NCBI RefSeq assembly: GCF_034343125.1
Contig: NZ_CP139957.1
Coordinates: 1-64,000, forward strand
Source: Caldicellulosiruptor danielii
GTDB lineage: Bacteria; Bacillota; Thermoanaerobacteria; Caldicellulosiruptorales; Caldicellulosiruptoraceae
DNA: 64,000 nucleotides
Reading direction: 5' to 3'
The notes below the pieces were generated by a model. That model saw only the letters and a list, made by a program, of their open reading frames with translations. It searched no databases and was not told the origin of the DNA. This document shows, piece after piece, positions 37,356-47,934 of the stretch. Each line of letters begins with the position of its first letter. Position 1 is the stretch's first letter. The translations under genes and the position numbers were made by a program.

Positions 37356-39172
37356 TCTTTTCACAGCCGTTTTTTCTCCTTTTTCTTTTGTCAATCCCGG
37401 TATTAATCTTTTTATATATGATAAAACCGAGGCACAAGAAAGTAACCATTCCAAGCACCTTTTTGTGGGAGAGACTAAAAAGACAAAAAAGAATTGCAAA
37501 ACCGGCGCAAAAGTTAAGATTTTCTTTGCTATTGCTTTTGGGGATTTTTGCGCTTTTTTGTTTTTCAATGTATCTTGCAGGACCAATTATTTTACTAAAA
37601 AATACCGGCAAGAATGTGGTTTTTGCCTTTGATAATGGTGCTTCTATGAGCTGTATGCTGGATGGTTCTAAGTCATATCTTCAAAAGTCAAAGCAGATAG
37701 CAAAAGATATAATAAACAGGTTGCCAGGAAAAGCAAAAGTCAGCATTGTGAATTTTTCAGATACAGTCGAGGTTCTGCAAAAAGAAGGCACACCAAGTTC
37801 TGCCAAAGATACAATTGACAGAATAACACAGACGTTCTATCCAACAAATCTAAAAAGTAGCTTAGAACTTATTTCAAAGCTTTTCAGTCCTGCAAATACG
37901 ACTATGTTTGTATTTACAGACAAAAATGCATATTATTCAGAAAATATAAAACTTTACAGGTTTCCAAAACCCAAAAATAATGTGAGCATTGAAAATATAT
38001 CCTGTGTGAGCAACAGTGATGGTTTTGATGCTCTGGTAGAGATTAAAAACAGAGGGATTAAAAAAGCAAGCTTTGAACTTGAACTTTTTGCAGATGGCAA
38101 ACTGGTAGGAGTAAAGAGCATTTCACTTTTGCCAGGGAAAATGGATAGCTTTTTGTTTGAAAATATCAAAGGAAGTTACAGGGTTGTGTGTGGACGAATA
38201 AATTATCCAGACCAGGTAGAAAAAGACAATGTTTTTTGGACAGTTTTACAGACATCAAGAGAAAAACAAAAAGTTTTGTATGTAGGGAAAGGAAATTTCT
38301 TTTTTGAAAAAGTATGGCTTGCTTTTGATGATGTGGAATTTTACAAAATTCAGGATGCCAAAAACATTGCCGGTGATTTTGATATATACATATTTGACCA
38401 GTGCATACCACAGAAGTTTCCTCAAAAAGGAGCTTTCATATTTATATTGCCAGAGAACTCAAGTGCTTTCGGACTTTTGGGGATAAAGATAGGGAAAAAT
38501 GCAAGCAATGAAGGATATGCAAGGTTTGTAAAGTCAGCTATTTCACAGAACATTGAGGGAATGAATTTTGCTGTGCAAAAGGCTGTGTCTGTGGATGAAA
38601 AAGCTTTTGAACCAGTTGCAAAGCTAAATGGCAAGTCAATAATCTCTTTTGGCAATATTCATAATCATCCGTCAGTCTTGTTTGGTTTTGCGATAGATAA
38701 CAGTGACCTTGCTTTGAAGGTATCTTTTCCAATTTTGATGGCAAACATTAAAAGTGCTTTTGTTAAGAAAAACCAGCTGTTTGAAAAGACAACTTTTTAT
38801 CCGGGTGAAGAGATAAGAGTTTTTTCATATTCAAATAAAAAAGCAGATTTGATACTACCTGATAGTAAAAAAGAAATTATTGATTTATCTTATTATCCTT
38901 CAATTCTTCCTAAAAAAGACGTTTTGGGAGTTTATTCTCTGGTTCTGAATAGAACCTCAAAAGAAAGTTACAAATTTGCAGTAAATTTTCCGACATATAC
39001 TTTGGACGATTCAGACAGTAACAACTTGGCAGAAAACAATACCGACTTTTTGGATACAGGAAAAATAAATAGTATGAAAATGCCATATTCTTTGAAAGAT
39101 ATATTTTTGATACTTGCGCTCATTTTTCTGACATTGGAGTGGATGGTGTTTTTAAATGAGAATAGAGTTTGA
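37352..39172 (+). CDS. BatA/VWA-type membrane protein
   Basis: A 606-residue protein with the BatA-type N-terminus: a helix (FFLLFLLSIPVLIFLYMIKP) followed by KKVTIPSTFLWERLKRQKR, then a second helix and a VWA-like domain (VVFAFDNGASMSCMLDGSKS). The metal site reads DNGAS rather than canonical DxSxS, so metal binding may be weakened. A beta-rich middle and a C-terminal helix (IFLILALIFLTLEWMVFL) complete it. It overlaps the upstream gene by 4 bp and the downstream gene by 17 bp. Confidence 0.85.
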   Translation: MIFSQPFFLLFLLSIPVLIFLYMIKPRHKKVTIPSTFLWERLKRQKRIAKPAQKLRFSLLLLLGIFALFCFSMYLAGPIILLKNTGKNVVFAFDNGASMSCMLDGSKSYLQKSKQIAKDIINRLPGKAKVSIVNFSDTVEVLQKEGTPSSAKDTIDRITQTFYPTNLKSSLELISKLFSPANTTMFVFTDKNAYYSENIKLYRFPKPKNNVSIENISCVSNSDGFDALVEIKNRGIKKASFELELFADGKLVGVKSISLLPGKMDSFLFENIKGSYRVVCGRINYPDQVEKDNVFWTVLQTSREKQKVLYVGKGNFFFEKVWLAFDDVEFYKIQDAKNIAGDFDIYIFDQCIPQKFPQKGAFIFILPENSSAFGLLGIKIGKNASNEGYARFVKSAISQNIEGMNFAVQKAVSVDEKAFEPVAKLNGKSIISFGNIHNHPSVLFGFAIDNSDLALKVSFPILMANIKSAFVKKNQLFEKTTFYPGEEIRVFSYSNKKADLILPDSKKEIIDLSYYPSILPKKDVLGVYSLVLNRTSKESYKFAVNFPTYTLDDSDSNNLAENNTDFLDTGKINSMKMPYSLKDIFLILALIFLTLEWMVFLNENRV

Positions 39173-41858
39173 AAGACCTTTTGTTTTACTTGCTGCAGCT
39201 GTGCTTTTTATATTTATTTGGCTTGTTTCAAGAAAATTCTCAAAAGAAAGTTTGGGAAAAAGGTTTGTTGTATGGATGAGAATTGTTTTAATAACTCTCA
39301 TAATCCTGGCTCTGAGTATGCCAAAACTAACAATTTCATCCGATAAAGTAACAACAATTTATCTTGTGGATATGTCAGAGAGCAATAGGAAAAACACAGA
39401 AAAGATGAAAGATTTTATTCAAAAGTCGATAAAACTCAAAAAATCAAATGAGTTGCAGTCGGTTGTTGTGTTCGGACAGGATGCAAACATTGAGTTTACA
39501 CCGACTAAGTATCCTAACTTTTCTGAATTTGGAACGGCTGTAGATAGCACTCAAACCAATATTGAAAATGCAATAAAGTATGCAGTAAATCTATTTGACG
39601 ATGATTCACAAAAAAGACTTGTCATTTTAACAGATGGAAAAGAGACAGCAGGTGAGGCAAAAAATGAAGTAGAACTTCTCAAAAATAAAGGGATAGATGT
39701 AAAAGTAGTGCTGTTTAAGAGTGAGAAAGAAAAAGATGTTCAATTTTCAAGTTTGAAAATTCCGCAGAAGGTATTTGAAAATCAGGCGTTTTCAATATTT
39801 GCCAATATAAACAGCACATTTTCAACAAAAGCTCTGCTCAAGATTTTCAGAGACAATGATTTAATTTTCAGCCAGCAGGTGACGCTTGAGAAAGGTGAAA
39901 ACAGGTTTGTGATAAAGGATAAGCTGAACAGAGAAGGGGTTTTTAGATATCAAGGTACAGTTGAGGTATTTGATGACCTGGAAGATTCAAACAATGTTTC
40001 GTATGCTATATGTCAGGTAAGAAAACCTCAAAAAGTTTTGGTAGTTTATGAAGATGTTGATGATGTGAAGAATGTCAAAAGTCTTCTTGATTCTTATTCG
40101 GCCGATTATGATGCTATAAAAAGCTACCAGGCAAACTTCGGGCTGGAAAATCTTCTGGGATATTCTTTTGTGATTTTGTGCAATGTATCAAAAGAAAAAC
40201 TTGACGATAAATTTTTAAGTGCTGTAGAGAAGTATGTGAAGGATTTGGGTGGTGGACTTTTGGTCATTGGCGGTTCAAATTCATACGCACTGGGGAATTA
40301 TTCTAATTCGGTTTTAGAAAAGATGCTGCCTGTCAAGATGGAGATTAAAAACAAAGAAAAGGATAAGAATATAGAAGTTGTGCTTGTTCTTGACCATTCA
40401 GGGAGTATGGCAGATACCGAAGAGACAGGTATTCCAAAATTGGAGATTGCCAAAAGTGCTTCTGCAAAGATGATTGAGCACCTTGAAAGTTCAGATAAAG
40501 TTGGTGTTATTGCTTTTGACCATAATTATTATTGGGCATACAAATTTGGCAGAATAAACAAAAAAGAAGATGTGATAGAAAGCATATCAAGCATTGAAGT
40601 AGGTGGTGGGACGGCTATAATTCCACCTTTGAATGAAGCAGTGAAGACTCTAAAAATGTCAAAGGCAAAGAACAAGTTGATTGTGCTTCTTACAGACGGT
40701 ATGGGAGAACCAAGCGGTTATGAAATTCCAGCCAATGAGGCAAAAAGAAATAATATTAAAATTACAACAATTGGTGTTGGAAAATCTGTAAACGTACCCA
40801 TTTTGAGCTGGATAGCCTCTTTTACCTCAGGCAGGTTCTATTTAGTTTCAGATCCTAATGAACTTGTTGATGTGTTTTTAAAAGAGACAAAAATTATAAA
40901 AGGCAAATATATAAAGGAAAAGAAATTTGTGCCCAAAGTTGTTGAGACAAATGCTATAAATTCAGGTTTTTCATCTTATCCACCACTTTACGGTTACATT
41001 GCAACAACAAAAAAAGACCTTGCAACCAGCCTTTTGGTAAGCGACGAGGATGAGCCTATTTTGACAGTGTGGTTGTACGGGCTTGGGAAGGTTGCTGCAT
41101 GGTGTTCAGACTTGAGCGGTCAGTGGTCGCGTGACTGGATTTTGTGGGATAAATTTTCACAGTTTTGGGTAAGACTTTTAAAGTGGCTGGAAAAAGGGGC
41201 AGATGACAGCAGCTTTGATTTTAATGTCAAAAGAGAAAAAGATTTAGTTGTATCTCTGGCAGGCAAATTCGGTGCTGATACTATAGCAACCTTAAAATGC
41301 ATATATCCAAATGGCAAAGAAAAGACAATTGCGATGAGAAGAACTGCACCTGATAGGTTTGAATCCAAGGTTGATTTTATGCTGGGCAGTTATGTATTTG
41401 TAGTGATGCTAAGCAGCAAAGACAAATCCAAAGTATCAACATTTTTCTATTCAGCTAACTACTCTGATGAGTTTAGATTAGATATAGACAAAAGCAGGTT
41501 TGAACAGTTTATCTATTTATCAGGCGCAAGGGTGATAAAAAATCCCAGTGAGGTGTATGAAGGAAGGCTAAAAAATATAGAGTCGAAAAGGGATGTTAGC
41601 AGTTTATTGATAATTCTTTGTATCGTCTTATTTCTTTTAGAGGTGAGCATTAGAAGATTTGGGCTTTATCATCAGGTGGAAAAATATTTTTTGACAATAT
41701 TTTTAAGCTTTAAAAAAATTGCAAAGCCCTATTTGATTAAGAGTGTATGGGATAAAGTATCTTCTTATAAAAAGAAGAGTACACATATAAAAGAATCAAA
41801 GAAAGCAGAACCAGCATCCGATAATACTTTGGATATAAAAAAATTGAGAAGATTTTAA
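39156..41858 (+). CDS. large VWA and GATase-like membrane protein
   Basis: A 900-residue protein with two N-terminal helices, a first VWA-like domain (IYLVDMSESNRKNTEKM, DMSES site), a GATase-like segment (FVILCNVSKEKLDDKFLSAV, LGGGLLVIGGSNSYALGNYS), then a canonical VWA domain (VVLVLDHSGSMADTEETGIP with DHSGS, and LIVLLTDGMGEPSG), a beta-rich part and a C-terminal helix (SLLIILCIVLFLLEVSI) with a basic tail. Such proteins close MoxR operons in many Firmicutes. It is likely the membrane scaffold of the complex. No terminator was found after it; the purA promoter starts within 10 bp. Confidence 0.87.
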   Translation: MRIEFERPFVLLAAAVLFIFIWLVSRKFSKESLGKRFVVWMRIVLITLIILALSMPKLTISSDKVTTIYLVDMSESNRKNTEKMKDFIQKSIKLKKSNELQSVVVFGQDANIEFTPTKYPNFSEFGTAVDSTQTNIENAIKYAVNLFDDDSQKRLVILTDGKETAGEAKNEVELLKNKGIDVKVVLFKSEKEKDVQFSSLKIPQKVFENQAFSIFANINSTFSTKALLKIFRDNDLIFSQQVTLEKGENRFVIKDKLNREGVFRYQGTVEVFDDLEDSNNVSYAICQVRKPQKVLVVYEDVDDVKNVKSLLDSYSADYDAIKSYQANFGLENLLGYSFVILCNVSKEKLDDKFLSAVEKYVKDLGGGLLVIGGSNSYALGNYSNSVLEKMLPVKMEIKNKEKDKNIEVVLVLDHSGSMADTEETGIPKLEIAKSASAKMIEHLESSDKVGVIAFDHNYYWAYKFGRINKKEDVIESISSIEVGGGTAIIPPLNEAVKTLKMSKAKNKLIVLLTDGMGEPSGYEIPANEAKRNNIKITTIGVGKSVNVPILSWIASFTSGRFYLVSDPNELVDVFLKETKIIKGKYIKEKKFVPKVVETNAINSGFSSYPPLYGYIATTKKDLATSLLVSDEDEPILTVWLYGLGKVAAWCSDLSGQWSRDWILWDKFSQFWVRLLKWLEKGADDSSFDFNVKREKDLVVSLAGKFGADTIATLKCIYPNGKEKTIAMRRTAPDRFESKVDFMLGSYVFVVMLSSKDKSKVSTFFYSANYSDEFRLDIDKSRFEQFIYLSGARVIKNPSEVYEGRLKNIESKRDVSSLLIILCIVLFLLEVSIRRFGLYHQVEKYFLTIFLSFKKIAKPYLIKSVWDKVSSYKKKSTHIKESKKAEPASDNTLDIKKLRRF

Positions 41859-41862
41859 ATAC

Positions 41863-41891
41863 TTAAAAAACTTACTTCATTCTGATATAAT
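41863..41891 (+). promoter_or_regulatory. purA promoter
   Basis: TTAAAA (41863-41868) and a perfect TATAAT (41886-41891) are spaced 17 bp. A near-palindrome ATTAAAGGACTTTTAAT starts at the end of the -10 (41890-41906) and might be an operator. Confidence 0.6.
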
Positions 41892-41942
41892 ATTAAAGGA
41901 CTTTTAATATTTTATTAACGGTAAAATATTCTTAGCATATAA

Positions 41943-43244
<1,302 letters not shown>

Positions 43245-43257
43245 AGCTTAATGTTAA

Positions 43258-43299
43258 TAAAAAGCCATCCGAGAATATAGTTGATTCGGGTGGCTTTTT
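43258..43299 (+). terminator. terminator after purA
   Basis: AAAGCCATCCGA (43261-43272) pairs with TCGGGTGGCTTT (43286-43297, G-T pairs included), followed by TTTT. Confidence 0.88.
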
Positions 43300-43343
43300 G
43301 TGTTACTTTGGTTTAAGAAGAAGTGTTTTTTTGTGGGAATAGC

Positions 43344-43372
43344 TTAACTTTTTTTGAGATTGGGTGTATAAT
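43344..43372 (+). promoter_or_regulatory. promoter of the ABC exporter operon
   Basis: TTAACT (43344-43349) and TATAAT (43367-43372) are spaced 17 bp. The -10 overlaps an upstream GTG of the long open frame, which rules that GTG out as start and supports TTG 43409. Confidence 0.75.
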
Positions 43373-43408
43373 AAAATTAAATTTTTGAGGGAAAGAGGAT
43401 GGGAAAAG

Positions 43409-45151
43409 TTGGACTATCTTAAGAGGCTCATGAAGTATTTAGACGACTGTAAAATATCGGTAGTAATTGGTCTAATTTTTGCACTGGCAGGGATATCTTG
43501 CAGTATGACAGTGCCGAAAGTGTCAAAGCACATCATTGACGATGTTCTTGTTGCAAGGCGCTTTGAAAAGCTTTACTATTTTGCTCTAATTTTAGCAGGA
43601 CTTGTACTTTCAAAGGCAGCTTTAAATTATTTTCAGAGCTACATATTTGAATACACATCTCAAAAAGCCATCTATAAGCTCAGAGAACAGCTCTACACAA
43701 AGCTTCAATACCAGTCTTTTGAGTATTTTGACAGAGCATCAACAGGGGCTATTATGAACAGAATGGTGGGTGATTTGGAGGCTATTCGAAACTTTTTAAA
43801 TCAGAGCTTTGTTCAGGTAATTAGCATAGTCATTACTTTGGTTTTGGCACTTTCTATAATGCTTTCAATGAACGTTTTGCTTTCATTTTTGAGCTTAGCA
43901 ACAATACCTCTTATATACTTTAACGTCAAAAGCCTTGCCAAAAAACTTCAGCCAACCTTCAGGGCGATAAGAGTAGCATTTGAAAAGCTCACATCAAAGG
44001 TGCAGGAGAACATCACAGGTATAAGAGTTGTCAAAGCGTTTGGAAATGAAGAGCTTGAGAAGAAAAGCTTTGAAAAGGTTGCATTTGAGTTTACAAGCAA
44101 AAATATCCAGGCTGCTGATATAAGGTCGGTGCACAATCCTCTTGCCAACTTCTTAAATGGACTAAACTCAGTCATAATTCTTGTTATTGGAGGATATTTG
44201 GCTATAAAAGGGAAGATTACCATAGGCACGCTTTTTGCTTTTTTGAGCTATGTGAACTTGTTCTCTGCACCCATTGGAAACATTCAAAACCTTGTGAACC
44301 AGTGGCAAAACGCCTTTGCATCCTTGGAAAAGGTGTTCGAGGTGCTTGACAGTGAGGTTTTAATCAAAAGTCCAAAAAATGCTATTCATCTTAAAAACAT
44401 CAAAGGTGATATAAAGTTTGAGAATGTGTATTTCAAGTACAAAGATAAGTTTGTTCTAAAGGGAATAAACATTCATATTTCGCCTGGTGAGGTTGTTGCC
44501 ATTTTAGGTCAAGCAGGTTCTGGCAAGTCGTCCTTGATAAATCTTCTTGCCAGATTTTACGACCCAACATCTGGCAGGGTACTCATTGATGATGTTGATG
44601 TGAAAAATGTAAAGCTTTGCTCTCTCAGAAGAAACATTGGAATAATAATGCAGGAGACATTTATTTTTTCTGACACCATTGCTGCAAACATAGCGTTTGG
44701 AAAGCCAGATGCGAAAGAGGAAGAGATAAAATGGGCTGCAAAGCTTGCCCGGGCAGATGAGTTCATTGAAAGACTTCCAGAAGGTTATAATACCATTGTT
44801 GGAGAGAGGGGAATAGGACTTTCGGGTGGTCAAAAACAGAGAATTGCAATTGCCAGGGCGCTCATATACAACCCAAAAATTTTAGTGCTTGATGATGCAA
44901 CATCAAACCTTGATTTTGAAACTGAGGCTGAGATTCAAAATACTTTGAAAGAGGTGATAAAAGGAAGAACAACAATCATCATAACCCACAGGATTTCACA
45001 GCTGGTAGTTAGGGCAGATAGGATTTATTACATGCAAGATGGCAGAATTGTTGAACAAGGAACACATGAAGAACTGATGAAACTCAAAGGTAGATACTAT
45101 GCAACATTCAAAAAACAATTGCTCGAGCGCGCAAACTCATTCCCTGCTTAA
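43409..45151 (+). CDS. ABC exporter half-transporter with degenerate ATP site
   Basis: A 580-residue fusion of six-helix membrane domain and ATPase domain. The nucleotide domain has Walker A GQAGSGKSSLINLLARFYDP, signature LSGGQKQRIAIARAL and Walker B ILVLDDATSNLD, where the catalytic Glu after the Walker B Asp is replaced by Asp. This substitution is known from the degenerate half of heterodimeric exporters such as TM287/288 and BmrC/D. The partner is the next gene, 30 bp away. Start TTG 43409 is behind AAAGAGG. It probably exports drugs or lipids. Confidence 0.9.
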   Translation: MDYLKRLMKYLDDCKISVVIGLIFALAGISCSMTVPKVSKHIIDDVLVARRFEKLYYFALILAGLVLSKAALNYFQSYIFEYTSQKAIYKLREQLYTKLQYQSFEYFDRASTGAIMNRMVGDLEAIRNFLNQSFVQVISIVITLVLALSIMLSMNVLLSFLSLATIPLIYFNVKSLAKKLQPTFRAIRVAFEKLTSKVQENITGIRVVKAFGNEELEKKSFEKVAFEFTSKNIQAADIRSVHNPLANFLNGLNSVIILVIGGYLAIKGKITIGTLFAFLSYVNLFSAPIGNIQNLVNQWQNAFASLEKVFEVLDSEVLIKSPKNAIHLKNIKGDIKFENVYFKYKDKFVLKGINIHISPGEVVAILGQAGSGKSSLINLLARFYDPTSGRVLIDDVDVKNVKLCSLRRNIGIIMQETFIFSDTIAANIAFGKPDAKEEEIKWAAKLARADEFIERLPEGYNTIVGERGIGLSGGQKQRIAIARALIYNPKILVLDDATSNLDFETEAEIQNTLKEVIKGRTTIIITHRISQLVVRADRIYYMQDGRIVEQGTHEELMKLKGRYYATFKKQLLERANSFPA

Positions 45152-45181
45152 AAAAGTTTTGTAAAAGGGGGTATTTTCAAA

Positions 45182-46978
45182 ATGGCAGACCCTGCGGCCA
45201 AAAAGCCCATATTTTCTCAAGAAGAGACCAATTACGAGCTAAAAATACCATATTTAAAAAGGCTTTTTAAGTTTCTTCTTCCTTATAAAAAATGGCTGTT
45301 TTTAACCTTAGTTTTCATGTTTGCAGCAACAGTTGCCGATTTAGTTTCTCCCTATCTTTTGAAACTGGCAGTTGACCACTATATCCCCAAAAAAGATTTC
45401 AAGGGAATTTTGGTAATTGGAACTTTGCTCATTTTAATGCTTTTTATGAACAAAGAGTGTTCGAAAAACAAGATAAGACTTGCAAACAGAACAGGACAGA
45501 TGGTTTTGTTTGATATCAGAAAAGCTCTTTTTGACCACGTTCAAAGCCTTTCTTTCAGCTTTTTTGACAAAAACTCAACAGGAAGAATTATTGTTAGAAT
45601 TGTCAATGACGTCAATACCTTGAACAACCTATTTACAAATGGTATTGTGAATGTGATAACAGACATGTCAAGCCTGGTTTTGGCAGCAATAATAATGTTT
45701 TCTATAAATCCCAGGCTTGCAACGGTGACGTTCGCAGTTGTTCCAATTTTTTTAGTAGTTCTTTTTACAACCAGAAACGCCATAAAGAAAAACTGGAGGG
45801 CTGTGCGAAGGAAAATTGCTAACCTAAATGCCTATATACACGAAAACATAAGTGGTATCAGGGTGATTCAGGCATATGTCAGGCAAAAGGTCAACAGGGC
45901 TATTTTCAAAGATGTCATAGACGATGTGTTTTTGTCATGGATGAAAGCTGTCAGGATAAATGGTATATTCTCACCTGCGGTTGAGGTATGTTCAATGATA
46001 GGAACGCTCATCATCTACTTTTACGGTGTAAAGCTTCTTAAGATAAATGGTGTTACGGTTGGAACTTTAATTGCTTTTGTGAGCTATTTAGACAAGTTTT
46101 GGCGACCGGTTGTTACACTTTCGAACTTTTACAATCAGCTTCTTGTTGCAAGCGCATCGTCAGAAAGGATATTTGAGGTGCTTTCTATCCAGCCTGAAAT
46201 AAAAGAGGATAAAAACCCGGTTGAGATATCTACTTTTAAAAATTCAATCGAATTTAAAAATGTGTGGTTTGCATACAAAGATGAAGAGTGTGTTTTAAAA
46301 GATGTGTCGTTTGAAATCAAAAAAGGTATGATGGTTGCGCTTGTGGGTGCAACAGGTTCTGGCAAGACCACAATTGTAAATCTTCTTGCGAGATTTTACG
46401 ACCCGCAAAAAGGTAGTATCCTCATCGATGGCATTGATCTTAAGAAAATTAGCTTTAAAAGTTTAAGGAAACTTATAGGCATTGTCCAGCAGGAACCGTT
46501 TTTGTTCTCAGGCAGCATCCTTGATAATATTCTGTATGGAAAGCCAGATGCCAAGTTTGAAGAGGTTATAGAAGTTTGCAAGTTTTTAGGCGCGCATGAT
46601 TTTATATCGCAGTTTGAGGATGGTTACTTTACACAGGTAAATGAAAGGGGAAACAGGCTATCTACTGGACAAAAACAGCTGATAAGTCTTGCAAGGCTTT
46701 TGCTTCAAAACCCCCAGATTCTTATTTTGGATGAGGCAACAGCGTCGCTTGATACACATAGCGAGCTTATGGTGCAAAACGCTCTAAATAGAATAATGAA
46801 AGACCGCACTTCAATTGTGATCGCTCACCGGCTTTCAACCATAAAGGATGCAGATTTAATAATTGTAATGGACAAAGGCAGAATTGTTGAAATGGGTACA
46901 CACGAGAGCTTAATTAGGGAAAAAGGAATCTATTATGAACTTTGTGCAAGCCAGATAAGATTTGTAAAGGCAGGGTGA
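45182..46978 (+). CDS. ABC exporter half-transporter with consensus catalytic site
   Basis: A 598-residue partner of the preceding protein: membrane domain, then Walker A GATGSGKTTIVNLLARFYDP, signature LSTGQKQLISLARLL, Walker B ILILDEATASLDTHSE with the catalytic Glu, and the switch His in VIAHRLSTIKDADL. Its signature has Thr in place of Gly (LSTGQ), which faces the degenerate site of the partner. It also has a longer N-terminus with a polar stretch. ATG 45182 follows AAAAGGGGGTATTTTCAAA. The two form a heterodimer by family analogy. Confidence 0.92.
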   Translation: MADPAAKKPIFSQEETNYELKIPYLKRLFKFLLPYKKWLFLTLVFMFAATVADLVSPYLLKLAVDHYIPKKDFKGILVIGTLLILMLFMNKECSKNKIRLANRTGQMVLFDIRKALFDHVQSLSFSFFDKNSTGRIIVRIVNDVNTLNNLFTNGIVNVITDMSSLVLAAIIMFSINPRLATVTFAVVPIFLVVLFTTRNAIKKNWRAVRRKIANLNAYIHENISGIRVIQAYVRQKVNRAIFKDVIDDVFLSWMKAVRINGIFSPAVEVCSMIGTLIIYFYGVKLLKINGVTVGTLIAFVSYLDKFWRPVVTLSNFYNQLLVASASSERIFEVLSIQPEIKEDKNPVEISTFKNSIEFKNVWFAYKDEECVLKDVSFEIKKGMMVALVGATGSGKTTIVNLLARFYDPQKGSILIDGIDLKKISFKSLRKLIGIVQQEPFLFSGSILDNILYGKPDAKFEEVIEVCKFLGAHDFISQFEDGYFTQVNERGNRLSTGQKQLISLARLLLQNPQILILDEATASLDTHSELMVQNALNRIMKDRTSIVIAHRLSTIKDADLIIVMDKGRIVEMGTHESLIREKGIYYELCASQIRFVKAG

Positions 46979-47017
46979 TAAGAGGAAGAAGAAGACGCTG
47001 CGAATATATTTTTGGTA

Positions 47018-47046
47018 TTTACAAAAGACAAGAAAGGTCTTATAAT
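47018..47046 (+). promoter_or_regulatory. tRNA promoter
   Basis: TTTACA (47018-47023) and TATAAT (47041-47046) are spaced 17 bp, 24 bp before the tRNA-Lys 5' end. Confidence 0.8.
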
Positions 47047-47069
47047 ATTAAACCGTGTTTAATTTGTGT

Positions 47070-47145
47070 GGGCCATTAGCTCAGTAGGCAGAGCACCAGC
47101 CTTTTAAGCTGGGTGTCCCGCGTTCGAGTCGCGGATGGCTCACCA
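47070..47145 (+). tRNA. tRNA-Lys (TTT anticodon)
   Basis: A 76-nt cloverleaf including encoded CCA: acceptor GGGCCAT pairs with ATGGCTC (one G-T pair), the D arm contains TAGCTCAGTAGGC, the anticodon stem CCAGC/GCTGG encloses loop CTTTTAA with anticodon TTT at 47103-47105, and the T arm carries GTTCGAGTC. Confidence 0.97.
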
Positions 47146-47168
47146 TTTTAATTTAAGAGCTTACAGGT

Positions 47169-47243
47169 GGCCCCGTGGTCAAGTGGTTAAGACACAGGCC
47201 TTTCACGCCTGTAACAGGGGTTCGAATCCCCTCGGGGTCACCA
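47169..47243 (+). tRNA. tRNA-Glu (TTC anticodon)
   Basis: A 75-nt tRNA with encoded CCA: acceptor GGCCCCG/CGGGGTC (one G-T pair), D arm TGGTCAAGTGGTTAAG, anticodon stem CAGGC/GCCTG with loop CTTTCAC and anticodon TTC at 47202-47204, T arm GGTTCGAATCC. It is 23 nt downstream of tRNA-Lys and co-transcribed with it. An AT hairpin TATAAATAA...TTATTTATA follows near 47251-47274. Confidence 0.97.
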
Positions 47244-47265
47244 TTTGTTTATATAAATAAAAATC

Positions 47266-47934
47266 TTATTTATAAAGGAACAAACGAATGTATTTTTTTA
47301 TGTTTACGGGGCTCAATTTGTTAGACTTTTTCCATTCATATAACGTAAAAGATTCAAAAAAGGGTAACAGGTTATCGATTTCTTGAAAAAGAGATTTTAT
47401 AAATTTAATTTTTTGCTTGCTTCTTTTACTATTCTCGTTGAATAGAAAAATATTTCGTATCATTCCTAAAAATATGTCTATTAGTTGAAGCCCAAGCAAA
47501 GAGTTTTTGCTTTCTAATGCTACATTGCAGATTTTAAAAGATTCGCCCCTATACAAACTATGAATGTTTAATTGTTCTTTAATAAGCCTATGCAATCCTA
47601 TTTTTTCATAATTTGTAGAATGTTCGATATATATTTCGGCACTTATCTTAAAAAAGGAAAGGTTATCTCGAAGAAACCCATATATTACTCTCTCAGGGAA
47701 TTTGTTATATATCATTTTACTAAGTAATTCGTCACGCAATTTTTCAAGTTGTGAGTGATGAAAACATATAAAATTAACTTGCATAGAATCAAAAAGTGGA
47801 CTTATCTTTTTGAAAAGTTCTCTATATTCTCTTTTATTTTTGTTACTGTCTGAAAATTTATTCCAGTGAAAAACATTACCTTTGTTTTTAAAGTAATTTT
47901 CAATGTCTTTAAAGTATCCGCTTTCACCCTCTTC
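47266..47934 (-). pseudogene. DUF3800 protein, C-terminal part (gene split by the IscB element)
   Basis: The open frame on this strand runs from the element edge (47934) to the stop at 47266: YFKDIENYFKNKGNVFHWNK, then MQVNFICFHHSQLEKLRDEL and the conserved LGLQLIDIFLGMIRNIFLF, typical of the DUF3800 family, which has an RNase-H-like fold with acidic residues. Its N-terminal part lies beyond the insertion at 49579-49677. Internal ATG 47784 could start a shorter protein, but it would lack the N-terminal DESG motif. DUF3800 genes are often found in defence or mobile contexts. Confidence 0.75.

Noticed and set aside
47784-47934. Independent start of the 172-codon DUF3800-like ORF at 47784
   Set aside because: The frame is open and family-like upstream to the element edge, so the internal ATG is not the native start.
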